A stretch of DNA of 39,205 nucleotides from Cypionkella sp. (GTDB lineage: Bacteria; Pseudomonadota; Alphaproteobacteria; Rhodobacterales; Rhodobacteraceae). The notes below the pieces were generated by a model, which ran no database searches, had not been told where the DNA came from, and worked only from the letters and a program-made list of their open reading frames with translations. A program made the position numbers and the translations under genes. Position 1 is the stretch's first letter; the number at the start of each line of letters is the position of its first letter. The stretch is taken from contig NZ_JAQGKQ010000007.1 in the NCBI RefSeq assembly GCF_028290025.1, positions 1-39,205 on the forward strand. Direction: 5' to 3'. Shown in pieces: positions 1-12,249 of this stretch.

Positions 1-1
1 T

Positions 2-2362
2 CAGGGCAATTTCGGCTCGATGGACGGCGATCCGGCAGCGGCTTTCCGTTATACCGAAGTGCGGATGAACAAGCCTGCGCTGTCGCTGCTGGCCGATATC
101 GACAAAGACACCGTTGATTTTCAAGACAATTATGACGGCAAAGACCGCGAACCGACGGTTCTGCCCGCGCGTTATCCGAACATGCTGGTTAACGGTGCCG
201 AGGGTATCGCTGTTGGTATGGCAACCCGGATTCCGCCGCATAACTTGGGCGAAGTGATCGACGGCACTCTGGCGATGATCGAAAATCCCGACATCTCTGC
301 CGAAGCGTTGATGGAAATCATCCCTGCCCCGGATTTCCCGACCGGTGCGACTATTTTGGGGCGCTCAGGGGCGCGCAAAGCCTATCTTGAGGGTCGCGGC
401 TCGGTGATTATCCGTGCGAAAACCCATATGGAAGAACTCCGCAAAGACCGCTGGGCCATCGTGATCGACGAGATGCCGTATCAGGTTAACAAAGCCCGGA
501 TGATCGAAACCATTGCGGAATTGGTGCGCGACAAGCGGCTTGAGGGCATCGCGCATATTCAGGACGAATCCGACCGCGTTGGCGTGCGCGTGGTGATCGA
601 GCTGAAACGCGACGCGACGGCGGATGTGGTTTTGAACCAGTTGTTCCGTTTTACGCCGATGCAAACCAGCTTTGCCTGCAACATGCTCGCGTTGAATGGC
701 GGTCGGCCTGAGACTTTGACGCTTCAGGATTTTCTTAGGCATTTCATCACCTTCCGCGAGGAAGTTGTTGCGCGCCGCACCGCGTTTGAGTTGCGCAAAG
801 CCCGTGAACGCAGCCATATTCTGTGCGGTTTGGCAGTTGCGGTATCGAATGTCGATGAGGTGGTTGCGACCATCCGATCGTCTGCTGATCCGTCTGAGGC
901 GCGCGAGCGGCTGATGACGCGGCGCTGGCCTGCGGGGGAAATCATCCCCTATATCAAGCTGATTGACGACCCGAGCCACCCGATCAACGACGATGGCACC
1001 TACAATTTGTCGGAAATCCAAGCCCGCAACATTCTCGATCTGCGGCTGCAACGCCTGACCGCACTTGGCGTCAAAGAGATCACCAACGAATTGCAAGAGC
1101 TGGCCGGTAAGATCAAGGATTACCTCGAGATTTTGGGCTCGCGCGAACGGATCATGGCGATTATTTCGGACGAATTGCGTGAAGTGAGGGCGGCTTTCGC
1201 CGTGCCGCGTCGCACCGATATCGTCGATTGGGCCGGCGATATGGAAGATGAAGACCTGATCGAGCGCGAGGATATGGTCGTCACGATCACCTCTGGCGGC
1301 TATATCAAACGCACGCCGCTGATTGATTTCCGCAGCCAAAACCGTGGCGGCAAGGGTCTATCGTCGATGGCGACGAAAGAAGATGATGTGGTGACGACGC
1401 TTTTCGTCGCTAACACCCACACCAATCTGCTGTTTTTCACCACTGACGGCATGGTCTATAAGCTGAAAACCTGGCGGTTGCCGCTGGCGGGACGCACCGC
1501 TAAAGGCAAGGCGATGGTTAACATTCTGCCAATTTCTCAAGGCGTTAGCATTGCGGCCCTGATGCCGGTCGATGCACCGGAAGCCGAATGGCAGGATCTG
1601 CAAATCGTGTTTGCGACCAGCGACGGCGATGTGCGGCAGAACGATCTGTCGGATTTCACCAACGTGATGCGCAACGGTAAAATCGCGATGAAACTGCCGG
1701 ACGGCGTCTTCTTGGTGAACGCCGCGATTGCCGATGAGAACGACGATATCATGCTGGTGACGGCGGGTGGGCGGGCGATCCGGTTCTCAACGCAGGAAAT
1801 CCGGGTGTTTAAATCGCGTGGTTCGACGGGTGTGCGCGGTGTGCGGCTTGGCAAAGACGATAAAGTTGTGTCGATGTCGATCATTCGGCATTTTGAGGCC
1901 GAACCAGATGAGCGCGCGGCTTACCTGAAACAGCGTCGGTTGGTGGCGGGTGCTGTTGAGGACGACGCCGAGGTTGACGAGGATGAAGAAGCCGTCGGCG
2001 CAGGTCAACTTTCGCCAGAACGCTATGCGGAAATGTCGGCAGCCGAGGATCTGATCTTGACGATCACTACGTCCGGGTCTGGTAAGTTAAGTTCCAGCCA
2101 CGATTATCCGGTGCGCGGGCGTGGCGGCATGGGCGTGAAAGCCATGGATGGCGCGATGCGTGGCGGGCCGTTGGTGGCGTCGTTCCCGGTTGAATTGAGC
2201 GATCAGATCATGCTGGCAACCTCTACTGGGCAGTCTATTCGGGTGCCGGTTGAACAAATCTCGTTCCGGTCACGCTCGGCTGGTGGGGTGAAAGTATTCA
2301 ACACCGGAAAAGGTGAAGAAGTGGTTTCTGTCGCACGTGTGGCTGAACAGGGCGATGAATGA
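2..2362 (+). CDS. gyrA: DNA gyrase subunit A, 5'-truncated by the window edge
   Basis: This is the breakage-reunion subunit of DNA gyrase, which with GyrB introduces negative supercoils using ATP. The frame is already open at base 2, before the first visible Met at base 20, so the true start lies upstream. The catalytic tyrosine is seen in RYTEVRM (codon at 50-52), which means roughly the first 120 residues, including the quinolone-resistance helix, are missing. The coiled-coil and tower region follows. The C-terminal DNA-wrapping domain begins near base 1270 and has a GyrA box, QNRGGKG, near base 1336; the usual second residue is R or K, here N. A strongly acidic insert ([13 protein letters not shown]) lies near bases 1956-1995. 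The stop overlaps the next gene by 8 bases. Identity is very secure. Confidence 0.97.
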   Translation, partial: QGNFGSMDGDPAAAFRYTEVRMNKPALSLLADIDKDTVDFQDNYDGKDREPTVLPARYPNMLVNGAEGIAVGMATRIPPHNLGEVIDGTLAMIENPDISAEALMEIIPAPDFPTGATILGRSGARKAYLEGRGSVIIRAKTHMEELRKDRWAIVIDEMPYQVNKARMIETIAELVRDKRLEGIAHIQDESDRVGVRVVIELKRDATADVVLNQLFRFTPMQTSFACNMLALNGGRPETLTLQDFLRHFITFREEVVARRTAFELRKARERSHILCGLAVAVSNVDEVVATIRSSADPSEARERLMTRRWPAGEIIPYIKLIDDPSHPINDDGTYNLSEIQARNILDLRLQRLTALGVKEITNELQELAGKIKDYLEILGSRERIMAIISDELREVRAAFAVPRRTDIVDWAGDMEDEDLIEREDMVVTITSGGYIKRTPLIDFRSQNRGGKGLSSMATKEDDVVTTLFVANTHTNLLFFTTDGMVYKLKTWRLPLAGRTAKGKAMVNILPISQGVSIAALMPVDAPEAEWQDLQIVFATSDGDVRQNDLSDFTNVMRNGKIAMKLPDGVFLVNAAIADENDDIMLVTAGGRAIRFSTQEIRVFKSRGSTGVRGVRLGKDDKVVSMSIIRHFEAEPDERAAYLKQRRLVAGAVEDDAEVDEDEEAVGAGQLSPERYAEMSAAEDLILTITTSGSGKLSSSHDYPVRGRGGMGVKAMDGAMRGGPLVASFPVELSDQIMLATSTGQSIRVPVEQISFRSRSAGGVKVFNTGKGEEVVSVARVAEQGDE

Positions 2363-2675
2363 GCTTGAGGCGCGGCTGGCAGAGCTTGCCGCGCTTCAGC
2401 AGGCAATCACCTACGGAGCCTTGGCGCGCGATTTGGCTATTCCCGGCCCCGGCGCGATTGCCAAACTAACGCAAGCCCTTGAAATGCTGATGGAAACTGA
2501 CGCCGCTGCCGGGATGCCGTTGCGGGCGGCTTTGTGTTCGGGACGGCTGGCGCAGGGCTTGCCTGCCGCGGGTTTCTTTGAAAAGGCTGCGAGTCTTGGC
2601 TATGATCTGAGCATTGGCCCCGAGGCTTTTGTGCAGCAAGAACGTCAATCGCTGTGGAGGCGGGCGCAAATTTAG
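2355..2675 (+). CDS. Small conserved-type protein of unknown function, overlapping the end of gyrA
   Basis: A 106-residue protein starting at the ATG inside the last codons of gyrA (8-base overlap), which implies translational coupling. A longer frame opens at 2313, but that start would bury 42 more bases in gyrA and is unlikely. The protein is helical. Its middle has TYGALARDL, followed about 45 residues later by [19 protein letters not shown]. The spacing of the YGxLA and GLP..GFF blocks recalls the winged-helix part of alkyltransferase-like/MGMT proteins, but the PCHR active-site motif is absent. I do not assign a function. The DNA-binding fold is inference only. Confidence 0.7.
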   Translation: MNELEARLAELAALQQAITYGALARDLAIPGPGAIAKLTQALEMLMETDAAAGMPLRAALCSGRLAQGLPAAGFFEKAASLGYDLSIGPEAFVQQERQSLWRRAQI

Positions 2676-2804
2676 CCGCGTTCTGTGCGCAAACGCAGGT
2701 AACGCGCGCGCTCACACGCGTTTCATGCGCTCATTTCAACGGCTAGACCTCCGCGGATGCCGCAGTCGATGTGCTGGGCAACAGTAACGCCTTAAGGATT
2801 AATC

Positions 2805-3179
2805 ATGGATAAACTTTCGCCCTACGCGCCGCTCGTCGCGCGCATTTTCATTGCTGCGCTGTTTTTGATCGCAGGTTTCGGCAAGCTCAGCGATGTCGCA
2901 GGTTTTGCTGGCTATATGTCGTCGGCTGGTCTGCCCGCGGTGCTCGCTTGGCCCGCGATTATTTTTGAACTGGCTTTGGGTGCCGCGATCTTGGTCGGTT
3001 ACCAGACCCGCATCATGGCGCTGCTGGGCGCTGGCTTTTGCATCGTGGCGGCTTTGCTGTATCACAACCCGTCCGATCCGGCGCAAATGACTAACTTCTT
3101 GAAAAACTTCGCTATTGCTGGCGGCCTCCTGATGCTGTTCGCACATGGTGCGGGCGCTGTGGCTGTCGATAAACGCTAA
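2805..3179 (+). CDS. DoxX-family small membrane protein
   Basis: A 124-residue integral membrane protein with four hydrophobic segments. The N-terminus has the family pattern [16 protein letters not shown], followed by a glycine-rich loop and the [12 protein letters not shown] segment typical of DoxX/DoxD-like proteins. The family's role is poorly defined; links to thiosulfate:quinone oxidoreductase and redox-stress complexes have been reported. AAGGA lies 8-12 bases before the ATG. It stands alone, 130 bp after the previous gene, and a strong terminator follows, so it is probably monocistronic. Family assignment is good; physiological role unknown. Confidence 0.85.
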   Translation: MDKLSPYAPLVARIFIAALFLIAGFGKLSDVAGFAGYMSSAGLPAVLAWPAIIFELALGAAILVGYQTRIMALLGAGFCIVAALLYHNPSDPAQMTNFLKNFAIAGGLLMLFAHGAGAVAVDKR

Positions 3180-3199
3180 GTTTGGCGCATCTAGACACT

Positions 3200-3226
3200 G
3201 GGCCGGGGGCAACCTCGGCCCTTTTT
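3200..3226 (+). terminator. Rho-independent terminator after the DoxX gene
   Basis: A nine-base-pair stem (3200-3208 with 3213-3221, one G-T wobble) closes a GCAA tetraloop and is followed directly by TTTTT (3222-3226). It begins 20 bases after the DoxX stop codon and ends 41 bases before the trmFO start. Confidence 0.9.
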
Positions 3227-3267
3227 GCTGCCTTGATCTCAGCACCCGGCAGGGCTACATCGCGGTT

Positions 3268-4596
3268 ATGACACAAGAACTCCACATCATCGGCGGCGGA
3301 ATGGCCGGATCGGAAGCGGCTTGGCAAGCGGCTGAAATGGGCGTGCGCGTGGTGATCCACGAAATGCGCCCCAATGTTGCGACTTTTGCGCATCGGACGG
3401 GTAATTTTGCCGAGATGGTGTGCTCTAATTCGTTCCGTTCGGATGATGATGAGCGCAACGCCGTCGGCCTGCTGCATTGGGAAATGCGCGCGGCGAACGG
3501 CTTGATTATGGCGATTGCAGAGGCACATCGGCTGCCAGCCGGTGGTGCTTTGGCGGTGGATCGCGACCCATTTTCGGTGGCTGTAACCGCGAAGCTGAAT
3601 GCGCATCCGCTGATTTCGGCCTCGTTTGAGGAAGTGACCGAACTGCCCGATCAGGGTAATTGGATCATCGCTACCGGGCCGTTGACCTCTGGCGCATTGG
3701 CGCAAAGCATTCGTGCAGCAACGGGTGCCGACGCTTTGGCGTTTTTCGATGCGATTGCGCCGATTGTTTATGCAGAATCTGTAGATATGTCAGTGGCCTG
3801 GATGCAAAGCCGCTACGATAAGGGCGAGACGGTCGAGGAGCAGACTGCCTATATGAACTGCCCGATGACCAAGGACGAGTATTACGCCTTCATCGACGCG
3901 CTGCTGGCGGCGGAGAAAACTGAATTCCACGAGGGCGAAACGGCGGGTTATTTCGACGGCTGCCTGCCGATTGAGGTGATGGCGGAGCGTGGTCGTGAGA
4001 CCTTGCGCTTTGGGCCGATGAAGCCGGTCGGGCTGACCAATCCGCATGAAGCCATGAAGCCTTACGCGGTGGTGCAACTGCGCCGCGATAACAAACTGGG
4101 CACGCTTTACAACATCGTCGGGTTCCAGACCAAGATGAAGTACGGCGCGCAAACCGCTGTTTTCAAAATGATTCCAGCGTTGCAGAACGCCAGCTTCGCG
4201 CGGCTTGGCGGCATCCATCGCAACACTTTCATCAACTCGCCGACGCTGCTCGACGATCAGATGCGGCTGAAATCTCGCCCGAATATCCGTTTTGCCGGGC
4301 AGATTACTGGCGTTGAGGGCTATGTCGAATCCTCGGCGATGGGCTTGCTCGCGGGTCGGATGGCCGCTGCCGAATTGCTGGGCCGCACCCTGCCGCCGCC
4401 GCCGCCGGATACCGCGATGGGAGCGTTGATCACCCATATCACTGGCGGGGCCGAGGCGAAAACCTTCCAGCCGATGAATGTCAACTTCGGTCTGTTCCCG
4501 CCGATTGACGCGCGCGGTGGCCGCAAGGGGCGCAAAGACCGTTACAAAGCCTACACCGACCGCGCCAAAGAATCGTTCACGGAATGGCTTTCGTAA
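3268..4596 (+). CDS. trmFO: Methylenetetrahydrofolate--tRNA-(uracil-5-)-methyltransferase TrmFO
   Basis: A folate- and FAD-dependent enzyme that makes 5-methyluridine at position 54 of tRNAs. The 442-residue product starts [11 protein letters not shown]. It shows an FAD-binding dinucleotide motif [10 protein letters not shown] (residues 9-18), the family block HEMRP, and VCSNSFRS containing a conserved cysteine (Cys52). The length matches TrmFO, about 440, rather than the larger MnmG, about 620. The frame is open upstream to 3145, but that would run through the preceding terminator, so the ATG at 3268 is preferred. The stop overlaps the gluQRS start by 13 bases, so the two tRNA-modification genes are probably one transcript. 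Confidence 0.96.
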   Translation: MTQELHIIGGGMAGSEAAWQAAEMGVRVVIHEMRPNVATFAHRTGNFAEMVCSNSFRSDDDERNAVGLLHWEMRAANGLIMAIAEAHRLPAGGALAVDRDPFSVAVTAKLNAHPLISASFEEVTELPDQGNWIIATGPLTSGALAQSIRAATGADALAFFDAIAPIVYAESVDMSVAWMQSRYDKGETVEEQTAYMNCPMTKDEYYAFIDALLAAEKTEFHEGETAGYFDGCLPIEVMAERGRETLRFGPMKPVGLTNPHEAMKPYAVVQLRRDNKLGTLYNIVGFQTKMKYGAQTAVFKMIPALQNASFARLGGIHRNTFINSPTLLDDQMRLKSRPNIRFAGQITGVEGYVESSAMGLLAGRMAAAELLGRTLPPPPPDTAMGALITHITGGAEAKTFQPMNVNFGLFPPIDARGGRKGRKDRYKAYTDRAKESFTEWLS

Positions 4597-5504
4597 CCCG
4601 CTTCGCCCCCTCGCCCACCGGCCCGCTGCATCTGGGCCACGCTTATTCGGCGATGCTGGCGCATGACATGGCGCAGGCAGAGGGTGGGACGTTTGTGCTT
4701 CGAATTGAGGATATTGACCGCAGCCGTTGCCGCCCGGAGTGGGAAAACCAGCTGATCGACGACCTGAATTGGCTTGGGATCTTTTGGGATACCGAGCCAT
4801 TGCGCCAGTCAGATCGCGTTGGGATGTATAGCCAATCGCTGGATAAGCTGTGGGCGGACGGTCTGATTTACCCGTGCAACTGCTCCCGTCGTGACATTGA
4901 AACAGCTCTTTCCGCACCGCAGGAGGGTACTGAATTGCCTGCTGGGCCGGATGGTTTGATCTATCCGGGCATTTGTCGCAACAAAAACCACCAGCGCACT
5001 GTTTCTGAGCGAACTTCACGACCTGCGGATGCCAATCTACGTCTTAATGTGAGCCGGGTCACAGTTGACGAGAGCTTCGAACGACGATTCGACATCTCAA
5101 CAGGTGGTTGGCAGTGGTTTGCCTCATACCGCGAGACGGGTATTGGCCCGCTTGGAAGCCTTGGCCTGATCGAATTTTCGCCCGACGATATTGAAACCCA
5201 AGTGGGCGACTTTGTGATCGCGCGCCGTGATATGGGCACGTCTTATCAGCTGTCGGTGGTCTTAGATGATGCAGCACAGGGGATCACCCATGTGGTTCGC
5301 GGCGCCGATCTTACCGAGGCTACAAAAATCCATGTGTTTTTACAGCGGCTTCTGGGCTTGCCCACGCCGATTTATCATCACCACCGCCTGATCCGTGACG
5401 AAAATGGCAAGCGCTTGGCCAAGCGCGACGATGCGCGTGCGCTGTCGAAATACCGCGCGGAGGGCGCTACGCCCGCTGATATTCGCCGGATGGTTGGGCT
5501 ATAA
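4584..5504 (+). CDS. gluQRS: Glutamyl-Q tRNA(Asp) synthetase
   Basis: A truncated class I GluRS paralogue that attaches glutamate to queuosine at the wobble position of tRNA(Asp). The 306-residue product has [15 protein letters not shown] with the HIGH-type signature HLGH (16-19) and a KMSKS-type KRLAKR near residues 276-281. The zinc ligands C98, C100, Y127 and C131 are visible in YPCNC and YPGIC. It lacks the C-terminal anticodon-binding domain of true GluRS, as the family does. It overlaps trmFO by 13 bases upstream. Its stop overlaps the stop of convergent hisI (total overlap 6 bases). Confidence 0.95.
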   Translation: MAFVTRFAPSPTGPLHLGHAYSAMLAHDMAQAEGGTFVLRIEDIDRSRCRPEWENQLIDDLNWLGIFWDTEPLRQSDRVGMYSQSLDKLWADGLIYPCNCSRRDIETALSAPQEGTELPAGPDGLIYPGICRNKNHQRTVSERTSRPADANLRLNVSRVTVDESFERRFDISTGGWQWFASYRETGIGPLGSLGLIEFSPDDIETQVGDFVIARRDMGTSYQLSVVLDDAAQGITHVVRGADLTEATKIHVFLQRLLGLPTPIYHHHRLIRDENGKRLAKRDDARALSKYRAEGATPADIRRMVGL

Positions 5505-5855
5505 CGGCTCGGAAATCACCATCTCAACGCCGTCGCGCAGCGCCGTATAGAAGCAACTGCGCCTATTGGTATGACAGGCGGGGCCGTCTTGGGTCACTAG
5601 CGCCAGCAGGCAATCACGGTCGCAGTCAATCCGCAGCTCCACCAGCCGTTGCACATGCCCTGAGGTCTCGCCCTTCGCCCAAAAACTGGCACGCGAGCGC
5701 GACCAATAAGTCATCACCCCGGTTTCCAGCGTGCGCGTCAGACTTTCGGCGCTCATCCATGCCATCATCAGCACCTCACCCGAGGCATGGTCCTGCGCAA
5801 TGCAGGGAATAAGCCCATTGGCATCGTAAACCAGCGTTTTTGGGTCAAATTGCAC
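5499..5855 (-). CDS. hisI: Phosphoribosyl-AMP cyclohydrolase
   Basis: Opens the adenine ring of phosphoribosyl-AMP, the third step of histidine synthesis. The 118-residue product contains the metal-binding blocks [12 protein letters not shown] and [13 protein letters not shown] and the substrate-binding stretch [17 protein letters not shown] place the start at a GTG at 5853-5855, because AAGGAG stands 6 bases before it and it gives the usual family length. An in-frame ATG further upstream (5939) would overlap the divergent scaffold gene. It is a stand-alone HisI without a HisE pyrophosphatase domain. No other his gene is in the window. Confidence 0.94.
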   Translation of the reverse strand: MQFDPKTLVYDANGLIPCIAQDHASGEVLMMAWMSAESLTRTLETGVMTYWSRSRASFWAKGETSGHVQRLVELRIDCDRDCLLALVTQDGPACHTNRRSCFYTALRDGVEMVISEPL

Positions 5856-5865
5856 AGGCTTCTCC

Positions 5866-5894
5866 TTGGCGAAGGCGTGGAGCGGGCTTATCTT
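5866..5894 (+). promoter_or_regulatory. Possible sigma70-type promoter of the scaffold gene
   Basis: TTGGCG (5866-5871) and TATCTT (5889-5894) are spaced by 17 bases in the 61-bp gap between divergent hisI and the NifU/IscU-like gene, placing a start site about 16 bases before the ATG at 5917. Inferred from consensus only. Confidence 0.4.
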
Positions 5895-5916
5895 GCGGCT
5901 TAGAAAAGGGGAAGCC

Positions 5917-6357
5917 ATGAGTGATCGCGATCTCGTCAATCTTTACTCGGGGCGGATTCTGGCGCTGGCCGCTGACATCCCGCATTTGGGCCGTTTGACA
6001 GCACCAACCGGAAGCGCGCGCAAACGTTCGCCGCTTTGTGGCTCAACCGTGACGGTTGATGTGGTGATGCAGGACGGTGTGGTTGCTGATTTTGCGCAAG
6101 ATGTGAAGGCTTGCGCCTTGGGTCAAGCCGCAGCGTCGATACTAGGCTCAGTGATTCTGGGCCGCAGTCGTGCCGAACTGGAAGCCGCCCGCGCGGATTT
6201 GCGTAAAATGCTGCAAGATAACGGCCCGCTGCCAGCGAGGCCCTTTGATGGTTACGAAGTCTTAATCCCAGCGCGAGAATATGCGAATCGCCATGCCTCT
6301 ATTTTGCTGGCTCTTGATGCGGCTTGCGAGGCTGCGGGCCAAACCGAACTGGCATAA
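5917..6357 (+). CDS. NifU/IscU-like iron-sulfur scaffold-family protein
   Basis: A 146-residue protein of the NifU N-terminal/IscU fold, a family that builds or passes on Fe-S clusters. The start is the ATG at 5917, preceded by AAAGGGGA; a longer frame from 5866 lacks a good ribosome site. Conserved cysteines are present in SPLCGSTV and [12 protein letters not shown]. The third cluster-ligand position, a Cys within the HCSxLA block of IscU, aligns with [11 protein letters not shown] and is alanine here. The only other Cys is close to the C-terminus (DAACEA). The family call is firm. Whether it is a classical scaffold is uncertain because of the missing ligand. No isc/suf genes adjoin it. Confidence 0.88.
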   Translation: MSDRDLVNLYSGRILALAADIPHLGRLTAPTGSARKRSPLCGSTVTVDVVMQDGVVADFAQDVKACALGQAAASILGSVILGRSRAELEAARADLRKMLQDNGPLPARPFDGYEVLIPAREYANRHASILLALDAACEAAGQTELA

Positions 6358-6390
6358 AAAAACCGCCGCACATCCATGGGATGGCGGCGG
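6356..6390 (-). terminator. Rho-independent terminator for the 40-residue membrane peptide gene
   Basis: On the minus strand a GC-rich stem (6379-6390 with 6363-6375, one bulged base at 6370, loop 6376-6378) is followed by seven T residues (6362-6356). The T tract overlaps the stop codon of the convergent scaffold gene. A minus-strand terminator here implies a transcript arriving from the right, consistent with the small gene at 6494-6616. Confidence 0.82.
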
Positions 6391-6493
6391 AAAGTGGCGT
6401 TCTTGAACCGGGGCGAGGTGGCAGGGCGGCCACGAAGCGCATCACTTGGGGACAAATGCGCGGCCCGGTTCGACAAGACCGCAGGCAGAACCG

Positions 6494-6616
6494 TTAGAGC
6501 GTGCCAGACATTCCCAGCCCGGCGAAAAGCAACGCAAAGAGTGACACAACGCCAATTGCATCCGGCAAAAGGCTCCGGTTGGACCGTTTCAGGATTTCGG
6601 TAATCTCAGTGAGCAT
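6494..6616 (-). CDS. 40-residue single-pass membrane peptide behind a LexA-type operator array
   Basis: The small minus-strand frame encodes a 40-residue peptide: a charged amphipathic N-terminus (MLTEITEILKRSNRS), then one hydrophobic segment (residues about 20-35, IGVVSLFALLFAGLGM) and a short tail. GGAGG lies 5 bases before the ATG, a near-ideal ribosome site. A rho-independent terminator lies about 100 bases downstream. Upstream, at 6672-6706, is a cluster of GAAC half-sites including a perfect GAAC-N7-GAAC, the alphaproteobacterial LexA operator. Known SOS-induced small membrane proteins include SidA (29 residues, Caulobacter division inhibitor) and TisB (29 residues, E. coli toxin). I see no sequence homology and infer only a similar type of role. 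Confidence 0.75.
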   Translation of the reverse strand: MLTEITEILKRSNRSLLPDAIGVVSLFALLFAGLGMSGTL

Positions 6617-6671
6617 TGCGACCTCCATTGCTTGTTGCCGTATTGTTCTCACATTCGTAACTTTCTGTAAA

Positions 6672-6706
6672 GAACTTTATGAGAACATTTGTGAACTTAT
6701 GAGAAC
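6672..6706 (-). promoter_or_regulatory. LexA-type SOS operator cluster
   Basis: Read on the plus strand, GAAC occurs four times at 6672-6675, 6683-6686, 6693-6696 and 6703-6706. The first pair has the exact 7-base spacing of the GAAC-N7-GAAC (GTTC-N7-GTTC) LexA box established for Rhodobacter and other alphaproteobacteria; the next two spacings are 6. It lies 56-90 bases upstream of the small membrane peptide start and downstream of the recG stop. No plus-strand gene starts here, so the peptide gene is the evident target. Confidence 0.7.
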
Positions 6707-6761
6707 AAAACGCAGCCCTCCAGCGCGGGTTCCCGGTCGCGATTCACAAGATGGTGAGATT

Positions 6762-10987
<4,226 letters not shown>

Positions 10988-11025
10988 TTATGCGGCGGGC
11001 AGGAAATGGGCAAGCGCAGCTGGAC

Positions 11026-11736
11026 TCAGGCACTTGCGGCCAAACGCGGAACCGCCGCGGGGATTGGATCTTTTAAGACATAGCCCCTGCCCCAAACGGT
11101 TTCGATATAATTGGTGCCACCCGTAGCCTCGGCGAGCTTTTTGCGCAGCTTGCAGATGAACACGTCGATGATTTTCAATTCTGGTTCATCCATGCCGCCA
11201 TAAAGGTGGTTGAGAAACATCTCTTTCGTCAGCGTGGTGCCTTTGCGCAGGCTCAGCAATTCAAGCATCTGATATTCCTTGCCGGTCAAATGCACCGTCG
11301 AGCCTTCAACATCGACGGTCTTCGCATCAAGGTTCACGTTGACGCGGCCGGTCTGGATCATCGACTGACTGTGACCTTTCGAGCGGCGGATGATGGCATG
11401 AATGCGCGCGACCAGTTCCTCGCGGTGGAAGGGCTTGGTGAGATAATCGTCGGCGCCGAAACCGAAGCCTTTTATCTTGTTTTCGGTATCATCCGAGCCT
11501 GACAGAATCAGGATCGGGGTTTCGATACGGGCAAGCCGAAGTTGGCGTAGCACCTCATGCCCGGACATATCTGGCAGATTCAGATCCAGAAGAATCAAAT
11601 CGTAATCATAAAGTTTTGCCAAATCGATGCCGTCTTCACCGAGATCGGTGCAATAGACGTTTAGATTGGCATGGGTCAGCATCAACTCGATGCTACGTGA
11701 TGTGGTGGGATCGTCTTCAACCAGTAAGATTCGCAT
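11026..11736 (-). CDS. ctrA: Cell-cycle response regulator CtrA
   Basis: An OmpR/PhoB-type response regulator that controls the cell cycle, motility and gene-transfer agents in alphaproteobacteria. The 236-residue product begins [15 protein letters not shown]. It has the acidic pocket E7/D8/D9, phospho-acceptor Asp51 in LLDLNLPDM, Lys in LTKPF, and a winged-helix output domain with [15 protein letters not shown] and the C-terminal [10 protein letters not shown]. An in-frame ATG 51 bases upstream (11787) gives an atypical N-terminus. The ATG at 11736 matches the family and has GGAG 9 bases before it. It lies 97 bases downstream of sciP on the same strand. Confidence 0.97.
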   Translation of the reverse strand: MRILLVEDDPTTSRSIELMLTHANLNVYCTDLGEDGIDLAKLYDYDLILLDLNLPDMSGHEVLRQLRLARIETPILILSGSDDTENKIKGFGFGADDYLTKPFHREELVARIHAIIRRSKGHSQSMIQTGRVNVNLDAKTVDVEGSTVHLTGKEYQMLELLSLRKGTTLTKEMFLNHLYGGMDEPELKIIDVFICKLRKKLAEATGGTNYIETVWGRGYVLKDPIPAAVPRLAASA

Positions 11737-11790
11737 TCCTGGGGGCTCCGTCACAGGCTCTTGTTCGTTAATGACTTTGGCGTGCAATGG

Positions 11791-11821
11791 TTAACCACAC
11801 GTTACTGTGACGGAAGGAATC
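11791..11821 (-). promoter_or_regulatory. Possible CtrA box and GANTC methylation site in the ctrA promoter
   Basis: TTAA-N7-TTAC (11791-11805) differs by one base from the CtrA consensus TTAA-N7-TTAA and lies 55 bases upstream of the ctrA start. A GAATC (11817-11821), the GANTC target of CcrM, lies just beyond it. In Caulobacter the ctrA promoters are governed by CtrA itself and by GANTC methylation. The matches here are short, and a role is inferred. Confidence 0.4.
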
Positions 11822-11832
11822 CCGAAAACAAC

Positions 11833-12111
11833 TTAAAGCTGTCGGTATTTTTGAATTGTTGTAACACGGAGGGCTTTTTCGCCGTGGGTTTCAACGGCTT
11901 GCCGCCAAAGCACAAATTCTTCTTCTGACAAAGCGTAGCGTTCCAGCGCGTCGGCTTCGGTGATCAGTCCGTAAATCACGGCTTTGACGACCAGCGCCTT
12001 GCGGCTAGCGACCCAGCGGGTGGTGTCCGTGGCGGGCAGATCGGCACGTGTCAGCACGCTGCCGTCGGGCAAAGTGACCTGTCTTGGGCCATCAACTTTC
12101 TTGAGATACAT
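11833..12111 (-). CDS. sciP: CtrA inhibitory protein SciP (DUF1153 family)
   Basis: A small helix-turn-helix protein that binds CtrA and blocks its activation of target promoters. The 92-residue product has the family core TLPDGSVLTRADLPATDTTR, WVASRKALVVKAV, and a C-terminal SEEEFVLWRQAVETHG block. The start at 12111 is preferred because AGGA stands 7 bases before it; alternatives at 12129 and 12162 have poor ribosome sites. It sits directly upstream of ctrA on the same strand, so regulator and inhibitor are genetically adjacent. Confidence 0.93.
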   Translation of the reverse strand: MYLKKVDGPRQVTLPDGSVLTRADLPATDTTRWVASRKALVVKAVIYGLITEADALERYALSEEEFVLWRQAVETHGEKALRVTTIQKYRQL

Positions 12112-12154
12112 GGTGGTTTCCTCGTTCATACCCTCACAGCTTGGCGGAACGGGC

Positions 12155-12169
12155 TTAAGCAAGCGTAAA
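12155..12169 (-). promoter_or_regulatory. Degenerate CtrA box upstream of sciP
   Basis: TTAA-N7-TAAA lies 44 bases before the sciP start in the sciP/mnmA divergent gap. One half-site is perfect and the other has one mismatch to TTAA. CtrA is known to activate sciP in Caulobacter. Tentative. Confidence 0.3.
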
Positions 12170-12177
12170 GCCGGGGG

Positions 12178-12205
12178 TTGAGAGTAGGTGGCATTTTCCT
12201 ATATT
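12178..12205 (+). promoter_or_regulatory. Probable sigma70-type promoter of mnmA
   Basis: TTGAGA (12178-12183) and TATATT (12200-12205) are 16 bases apart. They put a start site near 12212, ahead of the mnmA initiation codon at 12247/12250, and argue against the more upstream in-frame starts. Confidence 0.5.
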
Positions 12206-12249
12206 GCGAGCTAATGGCCTTAATGCCGCCCTACTCCCCGGAATTTATG

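Noticed and set aside
365..1339. Long minus-strand open frame (324 codons) opposite gyrA
   Set aside because: It lies wholly antisense to the conserved gyrase coding sequence, shows no family motif, and its amino acid make-up reflects the complementary codons of gyrA.
3790..5019. Minus-strand frame of 409 codons across trmFO and gluQRS
   Set aside because: It spans two well-supported genes in antisense and has no recognisable domain or ribosome site.
6376..6603. Plus-strand frame of 75 codons after the scaffold gene
   Set aside because: It starts inside the terminator hairpin, lacks a ribosome site, and is antisense to the better supported 40-residue peptide gene.
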